From Rikenella microfusus DSM 15922 (lineage in GTDB: Bacteria > Bacteroidota > Bacteroidia > Bacteroidales > Rikenellaceae): a DNA stretch of 64,000 nucleotides. Below are positions 45,666 to 55,499 of this stretch, piece after piece. Each line of letters opens with the position of its first letter. Position 1 is the first letter of the stretch. Position numbers and translations under genes: made by a program. The notes below the pieces were generated by a model. It had not been told where the DNA came from. It ran no database searches and saw nothing but the letters and a program-made list of their open reading frames with translations. The DNA is taken from contig NZ_KE386488.1 in the NCBI RefSeq assembly GCF_000427365.1, forward strand, positions 1,240,001 through 1,304,000, read 5' to 3'.

Positions 45666-48053
45666 TTATTGGAAAAACTCGTCGCCGCCGCCTTCGCCCG
45701 TAGCCCCCGTCACCGCAGCCGGAATCGCCTGCTGCGGATCGCAGTCGTACTTCACCACCCCGATCGGCTCCATGAACTTATCGCTCATGCTGATCCCCAA
45801 CGACTTGTCGGCATACACCTTCGTCATGAAAATGCCGAAGATCGGCAGGGCCACCCGCGAACCGTCCGCCCCGCTTTGCAAGTGCGTGGCGGGATCTTCG
45901 CCGCCGACCCACGTACCGGCCACCACCTGAGGCGTCACCCCCATGAACCACGCGTCGGCATTGTTGTTCGTCGTCCCCGTCTTGCCGCCGATGTCGCCGC
46001 TCAGGTTGAACTGGTAACGGAGCCGCCCGGCCGTTCCCGCCGTCACCACCCGTTTGAGCATATCCAGCATGGTGTAGGCCGTCTGCTCGCCGATCGCATC
46101 GTAGGTTTGCGGCGAGAACGAAGCCAGCACGTTGCCCTGTTTGTCTTCTATACGCGTTACGAAAAACGGCTCGGTATGCACCCCCCGATTCGCGAAAGTG
46201 CTGAACGCCCCGGCCATCTCGAATACCGACACCTGCGGCGTGCCGAGGCAGAGGGCGTACACCGGGTCGATATAGCTGCCGATGCCGATCTTGTGGATCA
46301 TGTCGGCCACGGCCTGCGGCTGGGACTGTTTCATGATCCAGGCCGAATAATTGTTACGGCTGTTGGCCAGGCCCCAATAGAGCGGGTGCAGTTCGCCCTC
46401 CTGGGGCACATTCCCCGCCTCTTTGGGCGACCACGGCCCCTGGGCCGTCTCGATGGTCACCGGCGAGTTGGGCACCAGCGTACAGGGATTGTAACCCAGC
46501 ATGTCGAACGCGAACGTATAGATGAAAGGTTTGATCGTGGAACCGACCTGCCGTTTCGCCTGCCGCACCATGTCGTACTTGAAGTGGCGGAAATCGGTAC
46601 CGCCCACATAGGCCGTCACGTAACCCGTCGAGGGGTCCATCGACATGAAACCCGCCCGGAGAAACGACTTCATGTGCAGGATCGAGTCGCGCGGCGAGAG
46701 CACCGTATCCCGCTCGCCGGCATACGTGAAGACGGTCATGGGCACCGGTTTTTCGAACTCGGCCAGGATACGCGCTTCGCCAACTCCGGCCCGTTTCATC
46801 GCGATTCCGCGGTCGCTTTGCAGGATCGCCCGGCGTACGATTTTCTCCTGTTCGGCCTTGTCGATCCGGTAAAAGATGGTTTTGGTGTTTTTACGCTGCC
46901 GGTCGAACTGGGGCTGCACGGTCTTGGTCATATGTTCCCGGACGGCCTCTTCGGCATACTGTTGCATCCGGGAGTTGATGGTGGTATAGATTTTCAGCCC
47001 GTCCTTATAGAGGTTATAGGGCGTGCCGTCGGCTTTGGTGTTTTTGTTGCACCAGCCGTAGAGCGGATCGCCCTGCCAACGCTTCATCTCCTGTTCGTAG
47101 TCCCAGTCGGTGGCGAACTGCCGGCGCTGCGGCTCCTCCGCGGTCATATACTGGCGCAGCATTTCACGGAAATAGGTGGCCGTCCCTTCGTTGTGCGACA
47201 CGGGGTGGTAGTCGAGTTCGATCGGTTTGGCCGTCAGTTCTTTCACCTCGGCTTTGGAGAGAAAACCGGCGCTGCCCATACGCTCGATCACGGTGTTGCG
47301 TCGCCGCAGGGCGCGTTCGGGGTTCCGCCGCGGGCTGTAGCGGGTCGGGGCGTTCACCACGCCTACCAGCATGGCAGCCTCTTCGGGTGCCAGCTCGGCG
47401 GGGGTTTTGTTGAAAAAGGTGGCGGCGGCAGACTTGATGCCGTAAGCGTTGGAACCGTACTCGACAGTATTGAGGTACATCGCCACGATCTCTTCTTTGG
47501 TATAGTTGTGTTCGAGCATCACGGCGGTGATCCACTCCTTGAGTTTGGCGATCACGAGTTTGCCGGCCTTGACGATACCGGAGCTGTTGGTGGTGTCGCG
47601 CGGATAGAGGTTTTTGGCGAGCTGCTGGCTGATGGTGGAGCCGCCGCCCTGGCCGCGGTCGCCGAGCAGGACGGTCTTGATGCCGACGCGGGCGAGCCCC
47701 TGGAAGTCGATGCCGGAATGGCTGTAAAAACGGGCGTCTTCGGTGGCGACCAGCGCGGCCACGAGGTTGGGCGACAGATCGCCGTAATCGACGTACGATC
47801 GGTTTTCGATAAAGAAGTTGCCGATATTCTTTCCGTCGGCGGAGATCACTTCGGTGGCGAGGTTGCTGCGGGGATTTTCGAGTTCTTCGAAAGTGGGCAG
47901 CTTGCCGAACGCGCCGAAACCGATCAACAGCAACAGGCTGCCGAGAACGACGGGAGGGACGGCAAGGACGCACCAGAAAACGATGGTGATCCGCCGGTGA
48001 TGGGCCGGGTCCCGAAAGTAGTTCCGTATTTTTGCGAAGGTCTTGCTGGCCAT
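45666..48053 (-). CDS. mrcA: penicillin-binding protein 1A family (class A)
   Basis: A 795-residue bifunctional cell-wall synthase anchored by one membrane segment (about residues 22-46). The GT51 glycosyltransferase has ALVATEDARFYSHSGID with the catalytic Glu near 106 and GGSTISQQLAKNLYP. The transpeptidase has the serine in VGSTIKPFIYTF (near 503), SRNNYSAW (near 562) and GGKTGTTNNNADAWFMG (near 690). It ends with a short glycine/glutamate-rich tail. The upstream side is bordered by a 370-bp repeat element. Confidence 0.95.
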   Translation of the reverse strand: MASKTFAKIRNYFRDPAHHRRITIVFWCVLAVPPVVLGSLLLLIGFGAFGKLPTFEELENPRSNLATEVISADGKNIGNFFIENRSYVDYGDLSPNLVAALVATEDARFYSHSGIDFQGLARVGIKTVLLGDRGQGGGSTISQQLAKNLYPRDTTNSSGIVKAGKLVIAKLKEWITAVMLEHNYTKEEIVAMYLNTVEYGSNAYGIKSAAATFFNKTPAELAPEEAAMLVGVVNAPTRYSPRRNPERALRRRNTVIERMGSAGFLSKAEVKELTAKPIELDYHPVSHNEGTATYFREMLRQYMTAEEPQRRQFATDWDYEQEMKRWQGDPLYGWCNKNTKADGTPYNLYKDGLKIYTTINSRMQQYAEEAVREHMTKTVQPQFDRQRKNTKTIFYRIDKAEQEKIVRRAILQSDRGIAMKRAGVGEARILAEFEKPVPMTVFTYAGERDTVLSPRDSILHMKSFLRAGFMSMDPSTGYVTAYVGGTDFRHFKYDMVRQAKRQVGSTIKPFIYTFAFDMLGYNPCTLVPNSPVTIETAQGPWSPKEAGNVPQEGELHPLYWGLANSRNNYSAWIMKQSQPQAVADMIHKIGIGSYIDPVYALCLGTPQVSVFEMAGAFSTFANRGVHTEPFFVTRIEDKQGNVLASFSPQTYDAIGEQTAYTMLDMLKRVVTAGTAGRLRYQFNLSGDIGGKTGTTNNNADAWFMGVTPQVVAGTWVGGEDPATHLQSGADGSRVALPIFGIFMTKVYADKSLGISMSDKFMEPIGVVKYDCDPQQAIPAAVTGATGEGGGDEFFQ

Positions 48054-48091
48054 GCGTTTACGTTTTTTACTCCTGCAAAGGTACGACTTTT

Positions 48092-48461
48092 TAATCGTCC
48101 GTTTGTCCTGTATCCTTTTCTTTGGGATAGAGGCAACCGTATCTTGGAAAAGTTATCCGAAAGACTTTTCGAGCAGCCTGCCGGGGAACACAGTCTGCCG
48201 AACGCCTTAAGTTTGGCGCAACGGTCGGGACCGGAGCCGGCGGAGACGCAAATGAGCGTCGCGCATATTAACTGTGCCGCGCGTGTTTTCCTCTTCGCCG
48301 TTCGGTAGTGCAAGTATGACTTGCACTGCCCTTGCTGACAGCGTCGGTTGCGGCCCTCCGTCCGGGGTGGCTCCGGTCCGGCCGCTGACGCGGAGACCGG
48401 AGTTAAAAAGCCGCCGTTCTCTCCAGCCCAAAGAAAAGGATACAGGACAAACGGACGATTA
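48092..48461. repeat. 370-bp element with perfect 35-bp terminal inverted repeats
   Basis: 48092-48126 (TAATCGTCCGTTTGTCCTGT...) is the exact reverse complement of 48427-48461. The outermost bases resemble family A ends (TAAYCGTYCGTTT). The interior is family B: GGAGCCGGCGGAG, a stem AGTGCAAGT-ATG-ACTTGCACT near 48307-48327, GACAGCGTCGGTTGC and GGGGTGGCTCCGG. The last three bases supply the stop codon of the decarboxylase gene on the minus strand. No ORF of note is inside. Confidence 0.85.
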
Positions 48462-50183
48462 CAGTTCGGCAGTATGCGAACGTACCAGCGGGAGATAACG
48501 GCGCGACGGCGACGGCAGCGGCTCCCCCTCGAACCCATATTCCCTCCAGCGGGCATCCACCCGCTCGATCGCCTCCCGCGACATCGTCACCACATTCGGC
48601 CAGCCGCGTTCCACCGCCGAAGGTTTGAACCGCGCATCCAGCCTCAACACTCCCTCCGCCGTTATCGATACATCCCGCACCGGATCCGTGTTCCCCGCCG
48701 CCAGCCAAAGCAAATCGTCGAACGGAAGTCCCGCCTCCCGGACGAAATCGTCCCAGACCGCCTCCACCGGCATCATTTCCCGGTAAGGCCGCTCGCCTCC
48801 TTCCTCTGCCGTTTTGCGCGTCAGGTCGAGACACAGCTTACCTCCGAAGCCTGTCTGCGGCGCCGAATGATCCAGCACATCCAGCACACCCCGCGAAAAC
48901 AGCGCATCCCGTGCCGGATCGAACCGGTGCAAACGTTCCCGAACTACCGCCGCATACCCGCTGCCAGATACCCCGCACGCATCCTCCGCCGACAGCACGA
49001 TCAGAAACTTGTTGAAACTCATCTGCCCCGCGCCCCACAACGCATTGGCCACCTTCAGCGCCTGCCCCGCGTAGCTCTTTTCGATCACGCACACTGCGAT
49101 GTTGTGCGCCACTCCCGCCGGCGGCATCCACAGATCGACCACCTCCGGAGCGACCGCCAGACGGATCGGCGCGAGAAAGATACGCTCCGTCGCCAGCTGG
49201 ATATACGCATCCTCCATCGGAGGAATGCCCACCAGCGTCGCCGGCCACACCGCATCGCGCCGGTGGGTGATGCAAGTCACGTGGAACCTCGGATAGAGGT
49301 CTTTCAAAGAGTAAAAACCCGTATGGTCGCCGAAATCGCCCTCCACCGCTTTCGGTTCCGCCGGATCGACATACCCCTCGATCACGAAATCGCAATCGCC
49401 CGGCACCCGCAGGTCGCAGGTCAGACACTTCACCAGCTCCACCGGCCGGCGCCGCAGGAAACCGGCCAGCATATACTCGTCGATGCCGTCCGGCAGCGGC
49501 GCCGTCGCGCAATAAGTATAGACCGGATCGCCGCCCAGACAAACCGCCACCGGCATCCGCTCGCCCCGTTTCTCATACTGCCGGTAATGCCGTTCTCCCG
49601 TCTTGTGCCGGTGCCAGTGCATGCCCGTCGTCCGGGAGTCGAAAACCTGCATCCGGTACATCCCCACGTTCCGTACCCCCGTTTCGGGATCGACCGTGTG
49701 CACCAGCGGCAGGGTCACGAACCGTCCCCCGTCGTGCGGCCAGCATTTCAGCACCGGGAGTTCCGACAAATCGGCCTCATCGCCTTTGCGGACCACCTGC
49801 TGGCACTCTCCCCGCCGCGAGACGCTGCGCGGCATCCAGGCCGACACCTCTTTCAGGAGCGGCAACATCTTCAGTTTGTCCATCCATCCCGCTTTGGGGC
49901 GCATGGCGTCCGCCAGCAGGGCCTCGATCCGTTCGCCGACCTCCGAGAGCCGCTCCACGCCGAGCGCCATGCAGATACGCCGCTCGGACCCCATCATATT
50001 GGTCAGCACCGGGAATCCCGTCCCCGTGTTTTCGAACAGCAACGCTTTGCCGCCGCCGGGCTGCTTGGCCTGCCGGTCGGTCAGCTCCGCGATCTCCAGC
50101 ACCGGATCGACCGGCACGGAAATCCGTACGAGTTCGCCCGCCTTTTCCAGCGCAGCGACATATTCGGCTAAATTTCTATACAT
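48459..50183 (-). CDS. UbiD-family decarboxylase
   Basis: A 574-residue prenyl-FMN-dependent decarboxylase. It starts [20 protein letters not shown] and contains [20 protein letters not shown], a [20 protein letters not shown] block (cofactor and metal region) and [16 protein letters not shown] with the catalytic acidic residue area (near 290). Members act in ubiquinone or menaquinone synthesis. Bacteroidota make menaquinone, so that pathway is likely, but no other men/mqn gene is nearby. The TAA stop lies in the terminal inverted repeat of the adjacent element. Confidence 0.88.
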   Translation of the reverse strand: MYRNLAEYVAALEKAGELVRISVPVDPVLEIAELTDRQAKQPGGGKALLFENTGTGFPVLTNMMGSERRICMALGVERLSEVGERIEALLADAMRPKAGWMDKLKMLPLLKEVSAWMPRSVSRRGECQQVVRKGDEADLSELPVLKCWPHDGGRFVTLPLVHTVDPETGVRNVGMYRMQVFDSRTTGMHWHRHKTGERHYRQYEKRGERMPVAVCLGGDPVYTYCATAPLPDGIDEYMLAGFLRRRPVELVKCLTCDLRVPGDCDFVIEGYVDPAEPKAVEGDFGDHTGFYSLKDLYPRFHVTCITHRRDAVWPATLVGIPPMEDAYIQLATERIFLAPIRLAVAPEVVDLWMPPAGVAHNIAVCVIEKSYAGQALKVANALWGAGQMSFNKFLIVLSAEDACGVSGSGYAAVVRERLHRFDPARDALFSRGVLDVLDHSAPQTGFGGKLCLDLTRKTAEEGGERPYREMMPVEAVWDDFVREAGLPFDDLLWLAAGNTDPVRDVSITAEGVLRLDARFKPSAVERGWPNVVTMSREAIERVDARWREYGFEGEPLPSPSRRYLPLVRSHTAEL

Positions 50184-50211
50184 TCCGGATACATTAATGG
50201 CTCAAAATTAA

Positions 50212-50219
50212 TAATTTTG
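50212..50219 (+). promoter_or_regulatory. candidate -7 box for cysS
   Basis: TAATTTTG matches TAnnTTTG, 30 bases before the ATG and in the 66-base gap between divergent genes. No good -33 element is seen. Confidence 0.45.
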
Positions 50220-50249
50220 CAAAATGCACTTCCTCAAAAGAGCAAGAAT

Positions 50250-51746
50250 ATGGCCAAACCGATCTACCTGTACAACACGCTGACCCGCCGAAAAGAGACA
50301 TTCGAACCGCTGCACGCCCCCGCCGTGGGGATGTATGTCTGCGGCCCGACGGTTTACGGCGACCCCCATCTGGGACACGTACGGCCGGCGGTAACGTTCG
50401 ACCTGCTCTTCCGACTGCTGCGGTACGAAGGGTACAAGGTGCGCTACGTGCGGAACATCACCGACGTGGGACACCTCGAAAACGACGCGGACAGCGGCGA
50501 GGACAAAATCGCCAAAAAAGCGCGGCTGGAACAGCTGGAACCGATGGAAATCGCCCAGCACTACACCAACCGTTACCACGAGTTCATGGACCGCCTGGGA
50601 GTGCTGCGGCCGTCGATCGAGCCGCACGCTTCGGGACATATCATCGAGCAGATCGAAATGACCAAGGCTATTCTGGATGCAGGCTACGCCTACGTGAGCA
50701 ACGGTTCGGTCTATTTCGACGTGCGGAAATACGTCGCCGACGGGCATAATTACGGCATCCTGTCGGGCCGCAATCTGGACGAGATGCAGTCGGGCGGCCG
50801 CTCGGACGACTACGAGGGCGAGAAACGGTTCCCGGCGGACTTTGCGCTGTGGAAGAAGGCCTCGCCGGAGCACATCATGCGCTGGCCGTCGCCCTGGAGC
50901 GACGGTTTCCCCGGCTGGCATCTGGAGTGTTCGGCCATGAGCGCGAAGTACCTCGGCGAAACGTTCGACATACACGGCGGGGGAATGGACCTGATGTTCC
51001 CGCACCACGAATGCGAGATCGCGCAGTCCACGGCCGCGCAGGGACATGCCTCGGCGCGGTACTGGGTGCACAACAACATGGTGACGATCGGAGGCCAGAA
51101 GATGGGCAAGTCGCTCGGCAACTTCATCACGCTGGAACAGTTTTTCACGGGCGGCCACCCGTTGCTGACGCAGCCTTACGCGCCGATGGTGATCCGATTC
51201 TTTATCCTGCAGGCGCATTACCGTTCGACGCTCGATTTCAGCGACGAGGCGCTGCTTGCGGCGGAAAAGGGGCTGGAGAGGCTCACGCGGGCGTGGAATC
51301 TGCTGCTGTCGGGCCGGCTCAAGGCGGCGCCCTCGTCCACGATCCCTTCGCCGGCGACGCTGCTGGACGAATGCGAGGAGGCTCTGTGCGACGACCTGAA
51401 CAGCCCGGTGGCGATCGCGAAGCTGTTCGACTGGGTGCGCCACGTGAACGCGTTGAACGACGGTACGCTGTCGGCGACGGCCGAGGAGATCGATACGCTG
51501 AAAACGGCTTTCGATACGGTGCTGGGGACGCTGCTGGGCCTCTCGGCGGCGCCGGACGCGGCGGTCGTCCCGGCCGCTTCGGAGAACGAAAGGCTGGGCG
51601 GGGTGATCGACATGGTGCTGGAGGTCCGCCAACAGGCGAAAGCGGCCAGGGACTGGGCGACGTCGGACTTGATCCGGGACCGGCTGGCAGCGCTGGGCAT
51701 CAGAGTCAAAGACCGCAAGGACGGCGCGGACTGGGAGCTGGAATAA
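50250..51746 (+). CDS. cysS: cysteinyl-tRNA synthetase
   Basis: A 498-residue class I synthetase. [19 protein letters not shown] (about residues 27-45) contains the zinc cysteine and the HIGH-type motif [13 protein letters not shown] and [19 protein letters not shown] are the other zinc ligands. The KMSKS-type loop is KMGKSLGN (near 286). The C-terminal anticodon-binding helix bundle is present. ATG 50250 is preferred to the TTG at 50217, which lies in the predicted promoter. Confidence 0.96.
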   Translation: MAKPIYLYNTLTRRKETFEPLHAPAVGMYVCGPTVYGDPHLGHVRPAVTFDLLFRLLRYEGYKVRYVRNITDVGHLENDADSGEDKIAKKARLEQLEPMEIAQHYTNRYHEFMDRLGVLRPSIEPHASGHIIEQIEMTKAILDAGYAYVSNGSVYFDVRKYVADGHNYGILSGRNLDEMQSGGRSDDYEGEKRFPADFALWKKASPEHIMRWPSPWSDGFPGWHLECSAMSAKYLGETFDIHGGGMDLMFPHHECEIAQSTAAQGHASARYWVHNNMVTIGGQKMGKSLGNFITLEQFFTGGHPLLTQPYAPMVIRFFILQAHYRSTLDFSDEALLAAEKGLERLTRAWNLLLSGRLKAAPSSTIPSPATLLDECEEALCDDLNSPVAIAKLFDWVRHVNALNDGTLSATAEEIDTLKTAFDTVLGTLLGLSAAPDAAVVPAASENERLGGVIDMVLEVRQQAKAARDWATSDLIRDRLAALGIRVKDRKDGADWELE

Positions 51747-51855
51747 TCGGCTTTAACCGACAACAGCCCGATTTATTATCAACGGGACCGATCGTTTCCG
51801 CATCGGCGGACAGGCCGGAGCCGAATAACCGAATGAATTAAACACACACCAAACC

Positions 51856-52893
51856 ATGAAACCTCAGGATATAGACTGGAACAACCTCAGCTTCGGCTAC
51901 ACCCGGACCCCCGTGAACGTGCGTTGCTACTGGCGCGACGGCCAGTGGGGCCCCATCGAGGAGCACACCGAAGAGACCGTGACCATGCACATGGCCGCCA
52001 CCGCCTTTCATTACGGGCAGACCGCTTTCGAAGGGCTTAAAGCCTTCCGTTGCAAAGACGGCAAAGTCCGCATCTTCCGGATGGACGAAAACGCCAGACG
52101 GATGCAAAGTTCCGCATCGTACCTGCAAATGGCCGTCCCCAGCGTCGAACTGTTCTGCGAGATGGTCGCCAAAGTCGTCACCGACAACAAGGACTACATC
52201 CCGGCCTACGAGACCGGAGGGTCGTTATACATACGCCCCGTCATCGTCGGTTCCGGCCCCCAGCTCGGTGTGAAACCCGCCGACGAGACCCTCCTGCTGA
52301 TGTTCGTCAGCCCCGTAGGTCCCTATTACAGCGGCGGCATGAAAGGGATCAGCGCCATCATCGACCGCACCCACGACCGCGCCGCGCCGTTCGGCACCGG
52401 CCACACCAAAGCCGGCGGCAATTACGGGGCGAGCCTCACCTCCGCCCTCGAAGGGCATGAAAAAGGGTATGACAGCGTGCTTTACCTCGACCCCGCGCAC
52501 CACCGCTATATCGACGAATGCGGCGCCGCCAACTTTTTCGGCATCCGGGTAGACGGCAACGGGAAAGCGCATTACGTCACCCCCGACTCCCATTCGATCC
52601 TGCCTTCGATCACCAACAAGAGCCTGAAACAGATCGCCGCCGACTTCGGCATGGAAGTCGAAGCCCGGCATGTGGAACTCGAAGAGCTGAACACTTTCAG
52701 CGAAGCCGGATGTTGCGGCACCGCCGCCGTCATCACTCCCGTCTCGACCATCTTCGATCCGGCGGACGGCAAGACCTACGATTTCGGTCAGGGCGTAGGA
52801 CCGTGGACGCAGAAACTGTACGACGAACTGGTCGGTATCCAGCACGGCGAAACCGAAGACCGACACGGCTGGAACACGGTGCTCGACCTGTAA
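51856..52893 (+). CDS. ilvE: branched-chain amino acid aminotransferase
   Basis: A 345-residue class IV PLP aminotransferase for Leu, Ile and Val. It has HMAATAFHYGQTAFEGLKAF (about residues 44-63), the PLP lysine in GHTKAGGNYGASL (near 181), YIDECGAANFFGI with the conserved Glu, and EAGCCGTAAVITPVS near the C terminus. The length fits the longer IlvE form. It lies 109 bases after cysS; no leader peptide was seen before it. Confidence 0.95.
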   Translation: MKPQDIDWNNLSFGYTRTPVNVRCYWRDGQWGPIEEHTEETVTMHMAATAFHYGQTAFEGLKAFRCKDGKVRIFRMDENARRMQSSASYLQMAVPSVELFCEMVAKVVTDNKDYIPAYETGGSLYIRPVIVGSGPQLGVKPADETLLLMFVSPVGPYYSGGMKGISAIIDRTHDRAAPFGTGHTKAGGNYGASLTSALEGHEKGYDSVLYLDPAHHRYIDECGAANFFGIRVDGNGKAHYVTPDSHSILPSITNKSLKQIAADFGMEVEARHVELEELNTFSEAGCCGTAAVITPVSTIFDPADGKTYDFGQGVGPWTQKLYDELVGIQHGETEDRHGWNTVLDL

Positions 52894-53031
52894 AAACGGC
52901 GGCGGAACAGGCGTATTCCGGACATACCCGTATCGGACACCGACAGCCGTGCCGGTACCGTCGGAAACAACGCGCAGAAACATACCTTTCGCTTGCGATT
53001 CCAACCGTTGCGAACAACGGAAACGATAAAT

Positions 53032-53062
53032 TTTGGGGAATCGGGAAAAAACGCTAATTTTG
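53032..53062 (+). promoter_or_regulatory. promoter of the first tRNA-Gln
   Basis: TTTG at 53032-53035, a 19-nt spacer and TAATTTTG at 53055-53062: a full match to the Bacteroidota consensus, 18 bases before the tRNA. Confidence 0.8.
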
Positions 53063-53080
53063 CGCCGTCGGAAAAGGTCC

Positions 53081-53151
53081 TGACCCATGGTGTAATGGTA
53101 ACACAGCAGATTTTGGTTCTGTCGTTCCAGGTTCGAGTCCTGGTGGGTCAA
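53081..53151 (+). tRNA. tRNA-Gln (anticodon TTG)
   Basis: 71 nt. Acceptor arms TGACCCA/TGGGTCA with discriminator A; D-arm region GGTGTAATGGTAACAC; anticodon stem GCAGA/TCTGT around TTTTGGT, anticodon TTG; T-arm CCAGG-TTCGAGT-CCTGG. CCA is not encoded. Confidence 0.95.
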
Positions 53152-53172
53152 CATAAATTTTTTAATGTTTTT

Positions 53173-53204
53173 TTTGCGGATTTCGCAAACAAGCATTAAA
53201 TTTG
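53173..53204 (+). promoter_or_regulatory. promoter of the second tRNA-Gln
   Basis: TTTG at 53173-53176, a 20-nt spacer and TAAATTTG at 53197-53204, 34 bases before the second tRNA. The second tRNA therefore has its own promoter although the first is only 87 bases upstream. Confidence 0.75.
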
Positions 53205-53238
53205 CACCGTCTTCCGGAGGGAAGGCCCACATTCAGAT

Positions 53239-53309
53239 TGACCCGTGGTGTAATGGTAACACTACAGATTCTGGTTCTGTCTTTCTGGGTTCGAGTCCTA
53301 GCGGGTCAA
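53239..53309 (+). tRNA. tRNA-Gln (anticodon CTG)
   Basis: 71 nt. Acceptor arms TGACCCG/CGGGTCA with discriminator A; anticodon stem ACAGA/TCTGT around TTCTGGT, anticodon CTG; T-arm CTGGG-TTCGAGT-CCTAG with one G:U pair. It is very similar to the preceding tRNA, so an old duplication is likely. CCA is not encoded. Confidence 0.95.
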
Positions 53310-53324
53310 CACAATTTTCAACGC

Positions 53325-53355
53325 GGCATCCTGTTTCCGACAGGATGCCTTTTTT
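53325..53355 (+). terminator. intrinsic terminator after the tRNA pair
   Basis: GGCATCCTGT, loop TTCCG, ACAGGATGCC, then a run of six T; 16 bases after the second tRNA. Confidence 0.9.
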
Positions 53356-53380
53356 ATTATCCATAGCATCTCCGATTCCC

Positions 53381-53887
53381 ATGAAAACCATCGACCCCCG
53401 CCGCATCACCGACAATCCGATCGACATCATCGGCCGCGAATGGATGCTCGTGACCGCCGGTACCGACCGGCGATTCAATACCATGACCGCCAGCTGGGGC
53501 GGAGCGGGCTATCTGTGGAACAAACCCGTCGCCGCCATTTTCGTCCGTCCCGAACGCCATACGTTCGGCTTCATCGAGCAGACCGGCGCTTTCAGCCTCT
53601 CCTTCCTCGGCGAAGAGCACAAAAACGTCCACAAAATCACCGGATCGAAATCGGGCCGCGACACCGATAAAATCGCCGAAGCGGGACTGCATCCCGTATT
53701 TACCGAAACCGGCGGCATCCTCTACGAAGAGACCCGTCTGGGGCTGGAATGCCGCGTGCTGTACGCCGACACGATCGAAGCCGGCAACTTCTCCGACTCC
53801 TCGTTGGCCGCACAATGGTACGGCCCGGAAAAAGGCGGCTTCCACAAAATGTACATCGCGGAGATCATCCGGGCATGGACCAAATGA
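53381..53887 (+). CDS. flavin reductase-like (FMN-binding split barrel) protein
   Basis: A 168-residue protein. RRITDNPIDIIGREWMLVTAGTD and FNTMTASWGGAGYLWNKPVA are the start of the flavin reductase-like FMN-binding fold, in which T-M-T-A-S-W contacts the flavin phosphate. FVRPERHTFGFIEQTGAFSL and LGLECRVLYADTIEAGNF follow. The electron donor and acceptor are unknown. ATG 53381 follows the tRNA terminator by 25 bases; no clear promoter is seen between them. Confidence 0.82.
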   Translation: MKTIDPRRITDNPIDIIGREWMLVTAGTDRRFNTMTASWGGAGYLWNKPVAAIFVRPERHTFGFIEQTGAFSLSFLGEEHKNVHKITGSKSGRDTDKIAEAGLHPVFTETGGILYEETRLGLECRVLYADTIEAGNFSDSSLAAQWYGPEKGGFHKMYIAEIIRAWTK

Positions 53888-54535
53888 TACGGAAATAACA
53901 AATCCGTCTCCGGTTATATACAGCGACACCCCGGACGTGCCGAAACGCAAACGCTCCCCGGTCGGCTCCGCTATCTTGCAGCACGAGGCGATGCGACCCC
54001 GGACGAAAGCCCCGGAGGGCTCGCATGCGAGCCGAAAAAACAGCGGCTGAAACTATCGGTATCCAGATTACTTTGATATACCGATTGGTGCTCGTGGATA
54101 CTTTTTCGGCTCGCGCCGCTCCCCCGACGGCTGGAAGCCGTCCGGCGCTGAGCCGACCCGGGAAAGCCCGTATCTTGTTATATCGGTATACCAGTGTATA
54201 TAAGCGGGATCGGTATATATAGTCGGGTAATCGAGATTCCGGAATAAAACCGCCCGAATACCGTATCCCGCAGAACCCGGCACCATTCTCCGCGCACAAC
54301 CCTGCGGTGCGGTATCATCGTCGTTCCGGCAGCGGCAATATACGACCGGAATGGGCAGACATGCAATAGAAATTGCGTATTTACCGGCTCCGGCGTTCAA
54401 ATCAAAGCCGAAATATACCCGTGCAATCAAACTACTAAAAGCGGAAATATCTCCATTAGATTTGTTTCGGTTCTCCGGATGACCGGGCATAACCGTAAAA
54501 AAGTATCTTTGTAGGAAATTGAAAAACGAACAGAG
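53888..54535. repeat. 648-bp gap with family C and remnants
   Basis: About 53935-54056 is a family C copy (GAGGCGATGCGACCCCGGAC, CCGGAGGGCTCGCATGCGAG, CCGAAAAAACAGC). Around 54280-54350 is a family D-like CCCTGCGGTGCGG, and 54430-54480 resembles the start of family E (CGGAAATATCTCCATTAGA). No credible gene; the promoter box of proC lies at its end. Confidence 0.55.
54504..54511 (+). promoter_or_regulatory. candidate -7 box for proC
   Basis: TATCTTTG matches TAnnTTTG, 24 bases before the proC ATG. The -33 element is unclear. Confidence 0.45.
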
Positions 54536-55306
54536 ATGAAAGTCACCGTTATCGGCGCCGGGAATATGGGCGGCGCCATGATCCGCGGGCTGGTCGCCGG
54601 CGGGCGCGTCGCGGCCGGAGACATTACCGCCGTCGCCGTGCACGACAAGACGCTGAATGCCATGCGCGAGGTAGGCGTACAGGCCACGACCGATGCCGTT
54701 GCCGCTGCGAAAACCGCCGATGTCGTCCTGCTGGCCGTCAAACCGTGGCTCGTCGAAGGCACCGCCCGTCAGATCGCAGGCGCGGTGAAAGACAGTGCGC
54801 TGATCGGTTCGGTCGCCGCGGGAATCGGCCTGGCCGATCTGGTCTCGTATTTCGGCGGCGACAAACCGCTGTTCCGGATCATGCCGAATACGGCCGTGAC
54901 CGTAGGCGAGAGCATGACCTTCGTCACCGCCGGAGGGGCTACGCCCGAACAGACCCGGACGATGATTTCGCTTTTCGAACCGCTGGGCAAGGTAATGGAA
55001 GTGCCCGAAAAACAATTCGACGGCTGCATGGCGCTCGCCTCGTGCGGGATAGCCTATGCCTTGCGGTACGTGCGGGCAGCCATGGAGGGCGGTATCGAAC
55101 TCGGTATCCCGCCGCAGATGGCCCAGACCGTCGTGGCCCAGACTCTCAAAGGGGCGGCCGAAATCCTGCTGCGTACCGGGAACCACCCGGAGGCCGAAAT
55201 CGACAAGGTGACGACTCCCGGCGGCATTACGATCAAAGGACTGAACGCTATGGAGGCCAACGGATTCACCCGTGCGGTGATCGAAGGGCTGAAAGCGTCG
55301 AAATAG
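54536..55306 (+). CDS. proC: pyrroline-5-carboxylate reductase
   Basis: A 256-residue NAD(P)H-dependent enzyme, last step of proline synthesis. It has an N-terminal Rossmann motif VTVIGAGNMGGAMIRGLVAG (residues 3-22), VVLLAVKPW (near 64), RIMPNTAVTVGES (near 118) and the C-terminal signature VTTPGGITIKGLNAMEANGF (about 223-242). In Bacteroides relatives proC follows argD; here it is about 28 kb away. A terminator follows at 55410. Confidence 0.95.
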   Translation: MKVTVIGAGNMGGAMIRGLVAGGRVAAGDITAVAVHDKTLNAMREVGVQATTDAVAAAKTADVVLLAVKPWLVEGTARQIAGAVKDSALIGSVAAGIGLADLVSYFGGDKPLFRIMPNTAVTVGESMTFVTAGGATPEQTRTMISLFEPLGKVMEVPEKQFDGCMALASCGIAYALRYVRAAMEGGIELGIPPQMAQTVVAQTLKGAAEILLRTGNHPEAEIDKVTTPGGITIKGLNAMEANGFTRAVIEGLKASK

Positions 55307-55327
55307 CCATTGGAAGCCGTGAATATT

Positions 55328-55435
55328 CAGCCCGAAGCCGAGGCAGGGGCCAGATGAGCCGCAGGCGAAATTACAGCCCTTCGCCGAGGGGGGACGGCTT
55401 CGGGCTGTCAGCTCGCTAAGCGAGCTAGGTTTTTG
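55328..55435 (+). terminator. two hairpins after proC, the second a terminator
   Basis: CAGCCCGAAGCCG (55328-55340) pairs with CGGCTTCGGGCTG (55395-55407). Immediately after, AGCTCG-CTAAG-CGAGCT (55410-55426) is followed by AGGTTTTTG. The second has intrinsic-terminator form. Confidence 0.6.
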
Positions 55436-55499
55436 ATTAAAAGATTCGCCGGAAATTCCATTTTCCCGAAACAAAAACAATAGATGATATTAGTCATAT

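Noticed and set aside
45633-50171. Long plus-strand frames over PBP1A and the decarboxylase gene
   Set aside because: Antisense shadows; the minus-strand proteins have full catalytic motifs.
50217-50249. TTG start extending cysS
   Set aside because: Lies in the predicted -7 box; ATG 50250 starts the conserved N terminus.
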